Shown here piece by piece: positions 24,036 to 34,373 of a stretch of 64,000 nt of DNA (positions within the stretch are counted from its first letter, which is position 1; every line of letters starts with the position of its first letter). The stretch is from Armigeres subalbatus. Taxonomy: Eukaryota; Arthropoda; Insecta; Diptera; Culicidae. The notes beneath the pieces are model-generated. The model saw only the letters and a program-made list of their open reading frames with translations. It was not told the origin of the DNA and made no database searches. Position numbers and translations under genes: made by a program. The DNA lies in assembly GCF_024139115.2 (NCBI RefSeq), contig NC_085141.1, forward strand, positions 223,744,307 to 223,808,306, written 5' to 3'.

Positions 24036-24400
24036 TCTGTAAGGCGGAAGACCACGCAGCTCAAACGAGACGGGATACAGGTATTGGACCGATAATTACC
24101 TTGAAAAGGCAATATATGTGCCTTGTATTATATAATGCTCCAAACGGCTAACCTCCAGGATACGTGGCTGAGTTTGGTGAAGATGCCTGGCTGGCAGACT
24201 AGCGGAATTCACGAAGGAGTCTGTAAGGCAGAAGACCGCGTAGCTCAAACGGACGGGTTAGAGTTGTTGGAGTGATAATTACCTTGAAAAGGCAATATAT
24301 GTGCCTTGAATTATATAAGTAACTCCCAACAGCTATTCTCCTGGACACGTGGCTGGGTTTGGCGAAGATTCCTAGCTGGCGGACTAGCGGAGTTCACGCT
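24036..24400 (-). repeat. Tandem duplication in the BEL leader
   Basis: Two copies of a block of about 183 bp, at 24,038-24,220 and 24,221-24,400. Both begin CTGTAAGGC(A/G)GAAGACC on the plus strand and both contain ATAATTACCTTGAAAAGGCAA. The copies differ at many positions, so the duplication is older than this insertion. The outer copy abuts the primer-binding site, and the inner one overlaps the region just before gag. Confidence 0.9.
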
Positions 24401-24419
24401 ATCCGGTTCGAAGGACCAA
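24401..24419 (-). other. Candidate primer-binding site of the BEL element
   Basis: Directly inside the 5' LTR the minus strand reads TTGGTCCTTCGAACCGGAT. TGG is what a tRNA CCA end would pair with, and TTCGAA resembles the complement of a T-loop. The matching tRNA was not identified. Confidence 0.65.
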
Positions 24420-24830
24420 TGTCGATTAGCACAGCGGATAAGAACTAGATTTATTTCCGAATTCTTCACTTCTCCCAACTTAAATCACTGAATAGTCCAA
24501 TTTATTATAGTTTATGTAAAACTACACTAGTAGGTTAGGTTCTATTGTTCTAACTGTATTTCAACACTTTTTTACACAACTAATCCAATAACTTTAATCC
24601 ACTTTTCATTTAATAACTGTTGGTTGATTCCATGACGATAAAAGAAGCCAAGTCCATGCTGCAGAGGTTCCTTTTATAGCTGTCACTTTACTGTGGTTGA
24701 CGAAGACGGATGTCAAAGAACGCAAGTTGTCGCATACATGGCTGAATCGGTAGTCGATGAACGAGGGAACAGCTAGTGATGTGCGATGATATACTTCATG
24801 CATAGATGTCGCTTCTCGCATATGTGAACA
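24420..24830 (-). repeat. BEL 5' LTR
   Basis: 411 bp, nearly identical to 18,061-18,471. It holds the promoter, with the TATA-like box at plus-strand 24,670-24,680, and the polyadenylation signals for the element. It is followed by the target duplication CTTCT and by the rest of the pyrimidine tract. Confidence 0.97.
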
Positions 24831-24835
24831 CTTCT

Positions 24836-25052
24836 TTCTGACTTATTTCTTTCTTCTTTGTTCCTTATTTCTGTTTTATTTTTTCATTCCCTATTACTTG
24901 CTTCTTTCTTTTTCCTTGTGTCTTCTCTCCTTCTTCTTTCTTCCTTCGTCCTTCTTTTTTCCTTCTTCCATCTTCCTTCTTCTTTCTTTCTTTCTTTTCT
25001 GTCCTTTTTTCCTTCTTCTGTTCTTCTTCATTCTTCTTTTTTCTTTCTAACT
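24836..25052 (+). repeat. Polypyrimidine tract, right part
   Basis: C/T-rich continuation of the tract interrupted by the BEL insertion. Confidence 0.95.
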
Positions 25053-25200
25053 GTAAAATCTTCTCATTTTTATCACAGATTCAAACCAACACCGCCGACA
25101 GGTAGTTCAAGCGTTCACCTGCCCATTGATGGTGTTGGTTTGCGTGGGAGTGCAATCAAATTCGCAACAAAACACGACAGAATGTTATTGATATAGGAGC

Positions 25201-26197
25201 ATGTATTCAAGGGTTAGGGACAAAAGGTCGAAAGACAAAAGATCGAAAGACAAAAGGCCGAAGGGACAAATGGTCGAAAAGGACAAAAGGTCGAAAGGAA
25301 CAAAAGGTCGAACGGACAAAACGTCGAATGGGACAAAAGGTCGAAAGAAACAAAAATCAATAAGATCAAAAGATCGTATAGGACAAAAAGTCGAAATAGA
25401 CAAGAAACTGAAGCGGAGAGAATCAATCTCGCACCAGAGTTGCCCTACACAGTTAGCAAGAACTCTGCTCTTTCATTTTTTTCACATTTTTTTAACAATT
25501 GAATCAAATTCATTCAGTAGAACTAATAGATGGATGTTTGAAATTTATAAATGTCACTTCGATCCATCATAATGGTGCTCGCCTGCTTGCGTCGGCGTGG
25601 TTGCGGCGTGCACTATTTTGACAGATCGAAGTGACATTCAGAAAACCTAGATTTCCATCTATCATTTGCACTCATTGAATGAATTTTATTTATTTTTTAA
25701 AAATAGTGAAAAAAGGCAATTTTTTTGCCAACTGTATGGGACAACTCTGTCTTGCGCAATACAAGTTTTATTCTTTTCCTAAATCAACAATCTTTTTGCC
25801 TTTCTCGTATCAAAGTATTTGTCTCTCTGTTTCATAATAATTACTCCTTCTTTGAAAATTGCTCATTCTTTAACTTTGATTGATGAGATGAGTGTGTTAT
25901 TTCTGCTTGAAGTTAAATGCATTTCATAAATTCTTTTGGAATACACCCGACTCGTTATCAACTTGCTCTTGATCGACCTTTTGTCCCTTTCAAACTTTTG
26001 TCCTTTTCGACCTTTTGCCCCTTTCGACCTTCTGCTCCTTTCGACCTTTTGCCCCTTTCGACCTTTTGCCCCTTTCGACCTTTTGCTCCTTTCGACCTTT
26101 TGTCATTTCGACCTTATGTCGCTTTTAACGTTTTGTCTTTTCGACCTTTTGACTTTCGATATTTTATCCTTTCGATCTTTTGTCTTTCGACTTTTTG
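25201..26197. mobile_element. Foldback element with tandem-repeat arms, GGTCGAAAGGACAAAA type
   Basis: The left arm, 25,201-25,405, has about 12 copies of a 16-bp unit GGACAAAAGGTCGAAA. The right arm, 25,975-26,197, is the same motif in reverse complement, about 14 copies. Between them lies a separate inverted-repeat MITE at 25,434-25,750. The frames here (such as 25,917-26,201, a Phe/Asp/Leu-rich repeat) come from the array. Confidence 0.85.
25434..25750. mobile_element. MITE with long inverted arms
   Basis: AGAGTTG near 25,436 pairs with CAACTCT near 25,743. The arms extend about 115 bp inward with gaps, sharing TTCATTCA, GATAGATGGA-like words and AATGTCACTTCGATC. It sits in the centre of the tandem-repeat foldback. 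Confidence 0.75.
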
Positions 26198-26281
26198 TTA
26201 ATGATTCAGTTATTAATAATGGGGCAGATACCCTAGATGAAATCCTCAAGGAGAAAACGAGGAAACGATCGATAAAGTAGA

Positions 26282-26620
26282 TCTATATACATAAAAATGA
26301 ATGTCTGTTTGTCTGAACCTTATAGACTCGGAAACTACTGTACCGATCGGCGTGAAAATTTGTATGCTGGGCTTTTTGGGGTCGAGGAAGGTTCTTAAGA
26401 TGGCTCGAGCGAGACCCCTTCCCGCTTTAGAAGGGGGGGGGGTCTATCATACAAAAGGAACACAAATTTCTGCATAACACGAGAACTACTCACATAATAA
26501 ATGTGATTTTTGAATTTCTTGGCGAACACCAAGGAAGTCTTGAGACAACCACTAGATAAGATTTAAAATTTGGCCAGATTATAAATTATGTACGGATCAG
26601 ACTGACGACCAGATAAATAT
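26282..26620 (+). mobile_element. Helitron-like 5' end
   Basis: Begins TCTATATACATAAAAATGAA after an A, followed by GTCTGTTTGTCTG, ACTCGGAAACTACTG and CCGATCGGCGTGAAAATTTG. I associate this opening with invertebrate Helitron-type elements from memory. No 3' hairpin or CTRR end was located, so the right boundary is arbitrary. Confidence 0.45.
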
Positions 26621-26764
26621 CACGTTCTGATTCACTTCAAATTAGTTTTAAACATAATCTTTAATGAACCATTGCTAATAAATATAACTACGTATTCGAA
26701 AATCTTCGCAAGGAAAATTTAGGTGTCGACGTATTTCACCTCTTATGCACACCTAGTTCATACC

Positions 26765-27150
26765 AGTGTCAATGACAAAATGAAGTATTATTGAGTTATT
26801 TTCTTTTGCTCGTGAAGCGTTGTACATCCGAATAATCGAATTGAAATTTTTTTGGTCATAGCATGAAAAAGTACATGTGGGAAAATATGATTTTACAGGC
26901 TTTATTCTATCATTATTTTTCAAGACTTAGGTATTATGCTGAAATTTATCCTGATGATGCTTCGCGTATCAGATAACGTTGTGGCCAAACTTCATGTTTT
27001 CAAAAAAATAATGGGAAGCCTACCAATGCCGTAATTTCCCCTATATTAAATTTTTTGCAATACATGATTTTTCTATCATTCGTAGTGTTTGTCAACGTAG
27101 TGAAGTGAAACTCGAGTTGAACGAAACTTCATTTTGTCACTAACAAATTG
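26765..27150. mobile_element. Possible MITE with GACAAAATGAAGT ends
   Basis: TGACAAAATGAAGT near 26,772 has a reverse-complement partner, ACTTCATTTTGTCA, near 27,126-27,139. Outside this the arms pair poorly. Confidence 0.4.
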
Positions 27151-29255
27151 CCGATCTTCTAATGCACTGTTGGAATCCATCCTACAGTGTAAAACTATTT
27201 GTAAAAACCAGCCTTAATTTAGTTGCTTTTCATTTCTAGTACGAAGCTATACTGCTCATGATACTATGTCGCAATTCGATCGCCATATAACGGGCAAAAT
27301 ATCTCACGCTACTGGCCATTCTGATGCCGCCTGACACTGTTTTTTAGTTACCTTTGCCTCTACTATCTTGGTCTCGAGAGGTCGTCGTAAACGGGATCAT
27401 TCCATAGTAGCTGTCAGCTCACCGAAAACTTTTGCGCGTGCAACACGGAGACCGACCCAAAACAGTAAATTACTACTTAATGGGTGCAATTTGTAAATAT
27501 ACTAATTGATTAGTGCGCGCGACGACAGCGGCGACGATCTTGTCATTTCGACGACTGACAGTCGAACCCCAAAGCGAATCACAGCCTCCGGCAATGCAAC
27601 GTGTGCGACGATGAGTGACACGACAGGATCCTTAATTTTAACACTTTAATTAATTGTGCGCCAAACTCGGTATTGATGCAATGCTGCTTAGCTCGTCATT
27701 CTCGGAGTCCCCAAGTGGCAGCACAGCTTCGCTATCATCGCACCATCGCACCCCGGGCGAGGGGTGTGTGATGTTGGTCGTTGACAAGGCACAATGTGAA
27801 TCACCGTGGCGTCTCGCAGTCTGTCTAATGGAATTTTGATGAATTTTGACGCAACGAGATAAAACGTATCTCCGCATCAAGCCGGTTTACATAGCCGATC
27901 CAAATATCATTTCAGTTTATCTCATTAGCTGCATGCATTGATCGACCTTGGCGAATGCCATGCTTTTAAGCATTCAGTCACGACTGAAAAAGAGACAGGC
28001 GGCTTCTTCTACTCTTATACGTTTGTAACCAAAGGTTCAATATTTGCACGTTTGAATAAAGCAGTTGACCAAAGGTATTTTGAAATTTCAACCTCGAAGG
28101 AACCTGCTGACCGTGCAAATTCTATCCTATTACTTAGCAGCGCTACGAATCTGTTACTGCTTTTCAATTGTCCAGGCTGTAAATGATTATTACGAATTGA
28201 GGTCATTTACACAACTGCATGACATTTCCCTGCCTAATTTATTTTCGCTAACCCGTGGTTGATCCCAACCCACCTACACATTTTATACAAATTGACCCGA
28301 TCGCGATAGCTCAATCATGCGGATGGTGGTCTTTTACGCTCGCGTTAGTCCAGTCCAGAGGTTGCACAGTAGTTTAATCCAAACGGTATGGGCTACCCAA
28401 CAGATCTTACGACCGGCAGAAGCTCTAACACTCCTTGTAACGGTAGACATTATTAGTCTGTAGGCGTGTGGGTTGGGTAGGCGCAAAACGAGCAATCGTC
28501 AAAATCGTTCATCCCAGCAAGCAGCCAGCCAGCATAATTCACTGACTGACTCCACGTCTAGGTGCTGCATTCGTTATCTGGCTAAGACCAACCCCATGAA
28601 ACGGCTGCCCATCGCTCTCACGACTTTTCATTAAATCATTCGACCTTTCGCCTTGGTTCGGTTGGTTTGGCTTACGGGAGGACGGTGCGGGGTTAACAAA
28701 ATGATCACTTTTCTTGCTCCTGGCACGCCTCCTGTACCATTATATGGGAGGGTGAATGCGCACCTAGACTATATGTATCGTATGGGTATTACATCATGAT
28801 GTTTGAACTCTCCTTTGCGCACTCTAATGGCAGTTCATCCACATTTAAACCCCACAAATTACGGTTGTTTTGCGTTCCAGTTCTTTTTATTGAGTATTGA
28901 TACAGTTACCATGCGAGATAATGTCTGCGAGATTGTTGTATTTTTTTGTTGAGTATTGATACAGTTACCAAACGATTAAATTTAAATTTGAAGCTGGTGG
29001 ATGATTTAATTTAACCAGAGCAGTAATTATGGTGCCGTGATCGAGAAAAAGAAGTCGTCCGATGACCATACATGCGATATGTGCTTGTTTTCATCGAGCT
29101 GGACATACGTCCTTGTTTTCACTACCTTTGATCTGATTTTAACCTGAATCTTACCAGAACAGTATTGTCTCTTAATATAATTGCATAAACTGATAATATT
29201 TTGGCAGAAATCCTACAAAAAAAATCCTTAAAATAAATCGCAGATTTCTGCGAAA
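27151..29255. other. No gene recognised
   Basis: About 2.1 kb of moderately GC-rich DNA with short frames on both strands, none with a known domain. A 22-bp direct repeat, core GAGTATTGATACAGTTACCA, occurs at 28,890-28,911 and 28,949-28,970. Confidence 0.45.
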
Positions 29256-29396
29256 TTTCACCGAAATCTCAACAGCAGAACTGTTCGGTGAATAATTTTT
29301 CAGATTTTCGGTGGTTTTGACAGTTGAACAAAGGAAAAATCATAGAAAATTTGGTGAAATAATTACCGAACAATTCTGCTGTTGAGATTTCAGTGA
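29256..29396. mobile_element. Short foldback MITE
   Basis: TTTCACCGAAATCTCAACAG at the left and its reverse complement at the right, continuing through CAGAA(C/T)TGTTCGGT, give arms of about 40 bp around a short loop. Confidence 0.8.
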
Positions 29397-29440
29397 ATTG
29401 AAGCAAAATTCACCGAAATCTATGAAATGATTTAAGTGTG

Positions 29441-29516
29441 TACGTTCTGACAGGGCAAGCTAATTTATCAATTCAGATGAAGTTAATTGACTTATCAAAA
29501 GTTGAACATGTTCAAT
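29441..29516. repeat. Dispersed repeat, copy 2
   Basis: Matches 2,102-2,176 in the same orientation, including TGACAGGGCA and AAAAGTTGAACATGTTCAA. Confidence 0.6.
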
Positions 29517-29973
29517 TGAAGCGAGAAAACTTTGCTTTGCGATTTCGTACAAGTTTAGTTCGACAGTTAGATCATTCCTCTAGAAGAGATGGTTCGACAT
29601 CTGGTGGAGGGGATGAACATCTGGGCCACATTGCCTGCAACTAAAGTGGGCCTTTAAACCAAAACTTTCCATCAGTCATTCCATGCGAGTGTTACCGCGC
29701 AATAGTCGTCACAATGTGGAGATAATCTTAAATAAGGACCAAACAATATTTAAAGGCACTAAGGAAGGAATTTTGTTAAATAAAACTTAGTTAGACACTC
29801 TACGTCCCAAACTGCTGCTGCAAGACAATCCGGACCCAATCGGTGTATCAACGGACCCATCGCACCGAGAGAAACGCAACTCCCCCCCTCCTGGGGAAAA
29901 AGAACACGTGAGATAATGCATGTACATTCTGACCCATTTCTATACACCTAAACGTAAGGGCCCCAACGGTTCC

Positions 29974-30237
29974 TGTAACGGCCGCATCGATCGCTAGCAT
30001 GTTCTAAATTATGTTTAAAACCAAAAATTGTTAAGTAAAAAGATATATATATATATGTTCAGCTAAATGATTTGTTATTCTGTAACTCTATATTTGGTCT
30101 ATGGTGTGTCCCTGATTGTTTTCTGCACTGTGACGTCATCGAATCTACAGTTTCCACTTGATTGGTGAGGTGAGTAGCCCGAAGCAAGTTTCGCCGACCC
30201 TGAGAGGGTGTAGCCGCGGGGCTAGTCGGTCATCACA
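29974..30237 (+). repeat. Candidate 5' LTR of a gypsy-like element
   Basis: Runs from TGTAACGGCC to ATCACA, 264 bp, just ahead of TTTGGCGATCCGTC, which could be a primer-binding site beginning TGG. It lies about 340 bp upstream of the gag-like frame. No matching 3' LTR was found, so this rests on end motifs and position only. Confidence 0.45.
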
Positions 30238-30574
30238 TTTGGCGATCCGTCAAAGGAAAATATTCCTTCGGAATATTTAGACTTGCTGGGGGAGACTCAC
30301 GATTCTGCCTTTCGATAATCGTGAAATCGTTTACTGTGTATCGTTGAGCAATCTGGTCGAAGACGTCTGTCGACAATCTGTTTGAAAAAAAAAAATTATA
30401 ATAATAAATAGATGAAGAAAAATCTTCTGCAGATATTACTTTATAATACGTCAAGGTCTGATTTCGTTTATGCTGAAATAATATTAACTGCTTCACTATT
30501 AATCAAAATTTCTGGACAGCCCTATGCATTAATTTAGCTTTTCTCTTAAATTGTTAGTGGCTGAGTTTCACAGA

Positions 30575-33074
30575 ATGGCAGCGAGTATACAGAATATAGT
30601 GGCAAGAAAGCTACTGCAGATGTATTACGATATTCGGGTAGATCATTTGAACGAGGACGAGTTAGACTTTGAATTAGAGGTGAGGGACGTGGTATTTAAC
30701 AATCAGGAGTCGATGTCAAGAAAACGGCGTGCTCTTAGGGAGACGCTGAAGACAGAAAAATTTGAAGAAGTAGGACTTACAAGAACATTAAAACGGGTTC
30801 CCATAGAAGAATTCAACAATTGCGTTCAGAAAATTTCTGAACTGGATGAAACAATTACTGCTTCTGCTAGAAATATTCCTCCTAGGTGCCAATCCCTGCT
30901 GTTACACCTGGGAAATAGGCTCACTTTGCTATATGAGTATGTATCAGAGGAAGATAAGTTGAAGATAGCACAACTCCAAGAAGGGGTTCTAGCTCGTTTG
31001 AATAGATTCTTTTATGATAAGCGAATTACACAAGTGGATGAATTGGATGACCCTCAATTATGTAGGTCGTTTGCGGACCAAAACACTGGTAAAAGCGTGC
31101 CTCTTAAATCGAACTCAGGGGTTCCGATTTCAGTAGAAGGGACAAGTCAGGGTTCAATGTCGTAAGAAGACAAGGACATTACCGAGTCCTTACTACGGTT
31201 GGGCTTATTACACACCGATAATACACAGGAGGTAGGTAAAGCCGATGTTAGGGATGCTTTGCTATCGCTAGAGCATGAGATCTATTTGCTTCGTACGTTC
31301 CAAGAAGTAAATTCGAGGATTCCAGTTCATTCCACCACAGGTAATATCTCAGCCACAATAGCAACTGAGGGACAACATAATTGAAGCCTGTCCACGTTAA
31401 ATTTCGGACACCCATCATCCAATGTGATTTTTTAAAATTATCACAAGCCACTGAGAAGATCTATTTACATGAAAGCTGAATTCCTCCGCTTCATGTGATT
31501 CTTTCAGCGTGTTTTCATTATTGTTCAAAGTGATAAAATGGCTAAAAATCAATTGGACATTGCCTCAGTGTCCGAAATTTAACGTGGACAGGCTTTATGC
31601 TGGTACGATACCGAAACAGTCGGCGGCACATTCGAGTTGGCACACCACTCGATGTGGACAGACACACATAGATGATCAATTACCAATATGCGGTGGTACA
31701 TTTCCACTGACGAATCCTACTTTACCAAGTCAAAAAACGATAGCTTCTGCTCATCGACCAGAATTTACCACAACATACCCGATGATCAAGTTCACTACTC
31801 AACCCACTTCCATGTGCACAATGCCCCGGGTTACCACATCGGTGTACTCAAACCCACGCCAAGGGCATCCGGCAATGGTAAATACTCGAGTTCCATTTCT
31901 ATCTGGGATATCGAGGCAGTTCGGTTCGGAGGAGCCACCCCAGTGGTACTATCCAATTAATAGAAATATTTCACAAAATGTATCTGGAGTTTATCAAAAT
32001 CCTCCAGTGATACAGGCGCCCATTTCACAAAACCCAACAAATATAGCGGGAGGTTTTCATATAACAGGAGCAAACCAAGCGTTGCCAAGCCAATTTCGAA
32101 TACCACAACCATTTCAGAGGCCCGGAGGGGGTGAAAATCCCCGTGGCTGCAAATCGTTGCCGGTTTCCAAGTGGAAGCTAGATAAATATGCTGGAACAGA
32201 CCAAGGGCTCAAATTAAATCAGTTCCTAGTCTTGGTATCACAGCTAGCACTTTCAGAGCGTACATCCGAAGCGGAATTGTTCGATTCCGCCTTTCATTTG
32301 TTTTGCGGTCCTGCATTGAACTGGTACATGACAATGCGTTCTTCAAGACGTCTGGTTGACTGGCCTCATTTGGTACATGAACTACGGAGAAACTTTGCGC
32401 ATCCCGAATTGGATTCTTTAGTTCGTACCAGAATTTACTAGAGACGTCAACAAAGGAACGAAACCTTCCAGGAGTACTATTATGACATGGAGAGTATGTT
32501 TCTGTCGATGATAGTACCCATGGGCGATGCTGAGCAATTGGACATTCTGAAAAGAAACATGAGGACAGATTTTAAGAAAACACTTCTCTGGAAGCCTATC
32601 TTCAGTCTACCCAAATTGTTAGAAGCGGGACATGTTATAGATGCATCTAACTTTTCGTTATATACCAAAGTTTTCGGCAGCGGGAAATCAACTATCGTGA
32701 TTTCCGAATCAATTCCGAGCAAAGTAGATTCCGGAAAATATCCACCCAAAGTAAAGGATGAAAACTCAAAGAAATTTGAGGATGTTGGGGCGAAACATTT
32801 CAAACCACCTGCATATTCAGAACAACCGAACCAAGGGGATCCAAGGGAAGGTCCTTCGCAGCCAAGGACTTTGAGAAAGCTGATAGAAGCTCATAGACCT
32901 CCTCGGAGCTACGAGTGTCTATACTGTCGCCAGACTAATCATTCGCTCGATCAGTGTCGAAACTATCGGGGATCAATCTGCCTGGTTTGTGGCTTCAAAG
33001 GTTTCGAGACACACAATTGCGCATACTGCGAAGTAAACGGCTTGCAGACGGTCCGAAATCGTCCTAGCACGTAA
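30575..33074 (+). pseudogene. gag: Ty3/gypsy-like gag, broken by stops and a MITE
   Basis: A gag protein in plus orientation. The start was placed at the ATG of MAASIQNIVARKLL. The N-terminal part has the motif LNEDELDFELEVRDV and charged helical text up to a TAA at 31,163, after which the same frame continues to 31,384. A 212-bp MITE then splits the gene. After it the frame resumes with a Pro/Gln/Asn-rich linker and a capsid-like region (WKLDKYAGTDQGLKLNQFL, then ELFDSAFHLFCGPALNWYM). A TAG ends it at 32,441, but the same protein continues from about 32,442. A CX2CX4HX4C knuckle, CLYCRQTNHSLDQC, and a second Cys/His cluster are close to the end at 33,074. No protease or RT was recognised downstream, so pol is missing or deleted. 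Family assignment is from memory of insect gypsy gags. Confidence 0.75.
31384..31595. mobile_element. MITE inserted in the gag-like gene
   Basis: Ends AAGCCTGTCCACGTTAAATT and its reverse complement, continuing through TCGGACAC with no mismatch, give arms of about 28 bp. It separates two parts of the same gag reading sequence. No clear target duplication was seen. Confidence 0.9.
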
Positions 33075-34373
33075 ATTCCAAATCGCGAGTAGATTGAATC
33101 TTCTTGAAACGCCGTATATAATACCCAATAAATATTTATATTTTTCACGTTTTTTCGTAGGCGATTTAAGGATACGAGCTCTTAAGTAGTTATAGAATTT
33201 GTTAAGAATGTTTATCGAATTTGATTCCTCACGAACAAATTGCATCTTCCACCCTGGCGGCTAATTGTGCGTAGTGCATTATATTGCCTCCAGAAGAACC
33301 GTGCCTTGTAGATGGAATGTACTCCGTTGAATTCTTCTCAATCGGTTGTCGTCGTCTGATCACTTAGAATATATGAAAAGTAAACACGCGATGGCTATTG
33401 TTCCCCACATTCGTTATGATTGTCGACCGTGCGTTCACATGGAACCATGAGAGCAGTTATTATAGCTCACATGGTCCATAGCAGTTTTCGTCAATCGATT
33501 GCTATTGTCGTAAATTATGGATCGAGGGACCTAAGGTTTTGAGAAAAACCTCTAGGCCACAGATCGTAGACAACCCAACTTCAGAACCGGCCCCTTTTTA
33601 CGAGAAAAAGGGAGGGTTTGGATACTAGAAAAGGCCTAATTTAAAATACTCATATTTTGAGAGGCAGAGTTGCCTCTTCAAAATTTAGAAGACATGATGT
33701 CGTCTTCTAAAAAAAACATTAGTTAAAATATTAGTTAGGAATAGAATAGGTTAAGGAATGAATGGTTAAATTGATTGGAAAGTGAATGGAGGAATGAATG
33801 AATAAAAAGGGATCCCGATTGAATGTAAGAATGAATGGAATTAAGAAACATTAGGTCGGAAAATGCTAACATAAAGAGAATAGCTGCACGAGAGATGTTC
33901 ACAAGTAGGATGTTAAGATTAATTAACTTAGAGAATGTATAGTTCCTCTAGTTTAAGCAGAACAGCATACGGAAAGGATTGAAACGAAATTGTAGTGATG
34001 TTTCCAGAAGATAATTACCTAGCAGATCATACGATCCAGATCGACGGCATTCCTTCGATTAGTCCGCGAATTCAATTATCGCTGGCCCGCCGTGCATCGA
34101 ATGTAAAAAATCACCGTTTTGTATTCAATGTGTCGTATTTGAACTTTTTCGTACTTTCAAATATGTGTTTGGGTGAACCGAGTGCGTCAAATAGTGATTT
34201 ATAGTGTTTTTTTGTTCGGTGAATGTGTTATTGTTATTGTCTTATACATTAACACCCACTCGCTGTTGGCTTTGGTAACTGTTTACATGGTTGCATACTT
34301 GTAGGCGACTTTCCTAATTTGCACTTGAAGGCGATTCACCATCCTCGTTATCGCACCGTCAGTTTGTTGAACT
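33075..34373. other. No gene recognised; hairpin cluster inside
   Basis: Likely the remains of the gag-bearing element and flanking DNA. Four short hairpins occur at 33,534-33,711 (separate entry). From 33,740 to 33,860 the sequence is rich in GAATGAATGG words. Confidence 0.4.
33534..33711 (+). other. Cluster of four short hairpins
   Basis: AGGTTTT/AAAACCT at 33,534-33,551, CCCTTTTT/AAAAAGGG at 33,592-33,612, GAGGCA/TGCCTC at 33,661-33,676 (extendable by TTTTGA/TCAAAA with a bulge), and TTTAGAAGAC/GTCTTCTAAA at 33,684-33,711. Loops are 4 to 8 nt. Confidence 0.7.

Larger units (their letters stand above)
18061..24830 (-). mobile_element. BEL/Pao LTR retrotransposon, complete structure
   Basis: A 6,770-bp element in minus orientation. 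It has two 411-bp LTRs, a candidate primer-binding site, a duplicated leader, gag-pro-pol reading frames in the BEL domain order (gag, zinc knuckles, aspartic protease, RT, RNase H, integrase), a purine-rich tract before the 3' LTR and no env-like frame. The exact 5-bp TSD is CTTCT at 18,056-18,060 and 24,831-24,835. The LTRs differ at only about 2 of 411 positions by eye (18,375 region and 18,466), which means a very recent insertion. The coding region carries three frameshifts. Confidence 0.97.
17450..25163. mobile_element. Inverted-repeat element holding a pyrimidine tract, split by a BEL element
   Basis: The 30 bp at 17,450-17,479 pair with the reverse complement of 25,134-25,163 at 27 of 30 positions, around the shared core CACGCAAACCAAC. 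Between them lie a short GGTCGAA array, a polypyrimidine tract and a 6,770-bp BEL element. Without the BEL element and its 5-bp TSD the element would be about 939 bp. The true ends may lie further out. Confidence 0.65.

Noticed and set aside
25201..26197. Possible CRISPR-like array
   Set aside because: The units are contiguous with no unique spacers, and the context is a eukaryotic foldback element.
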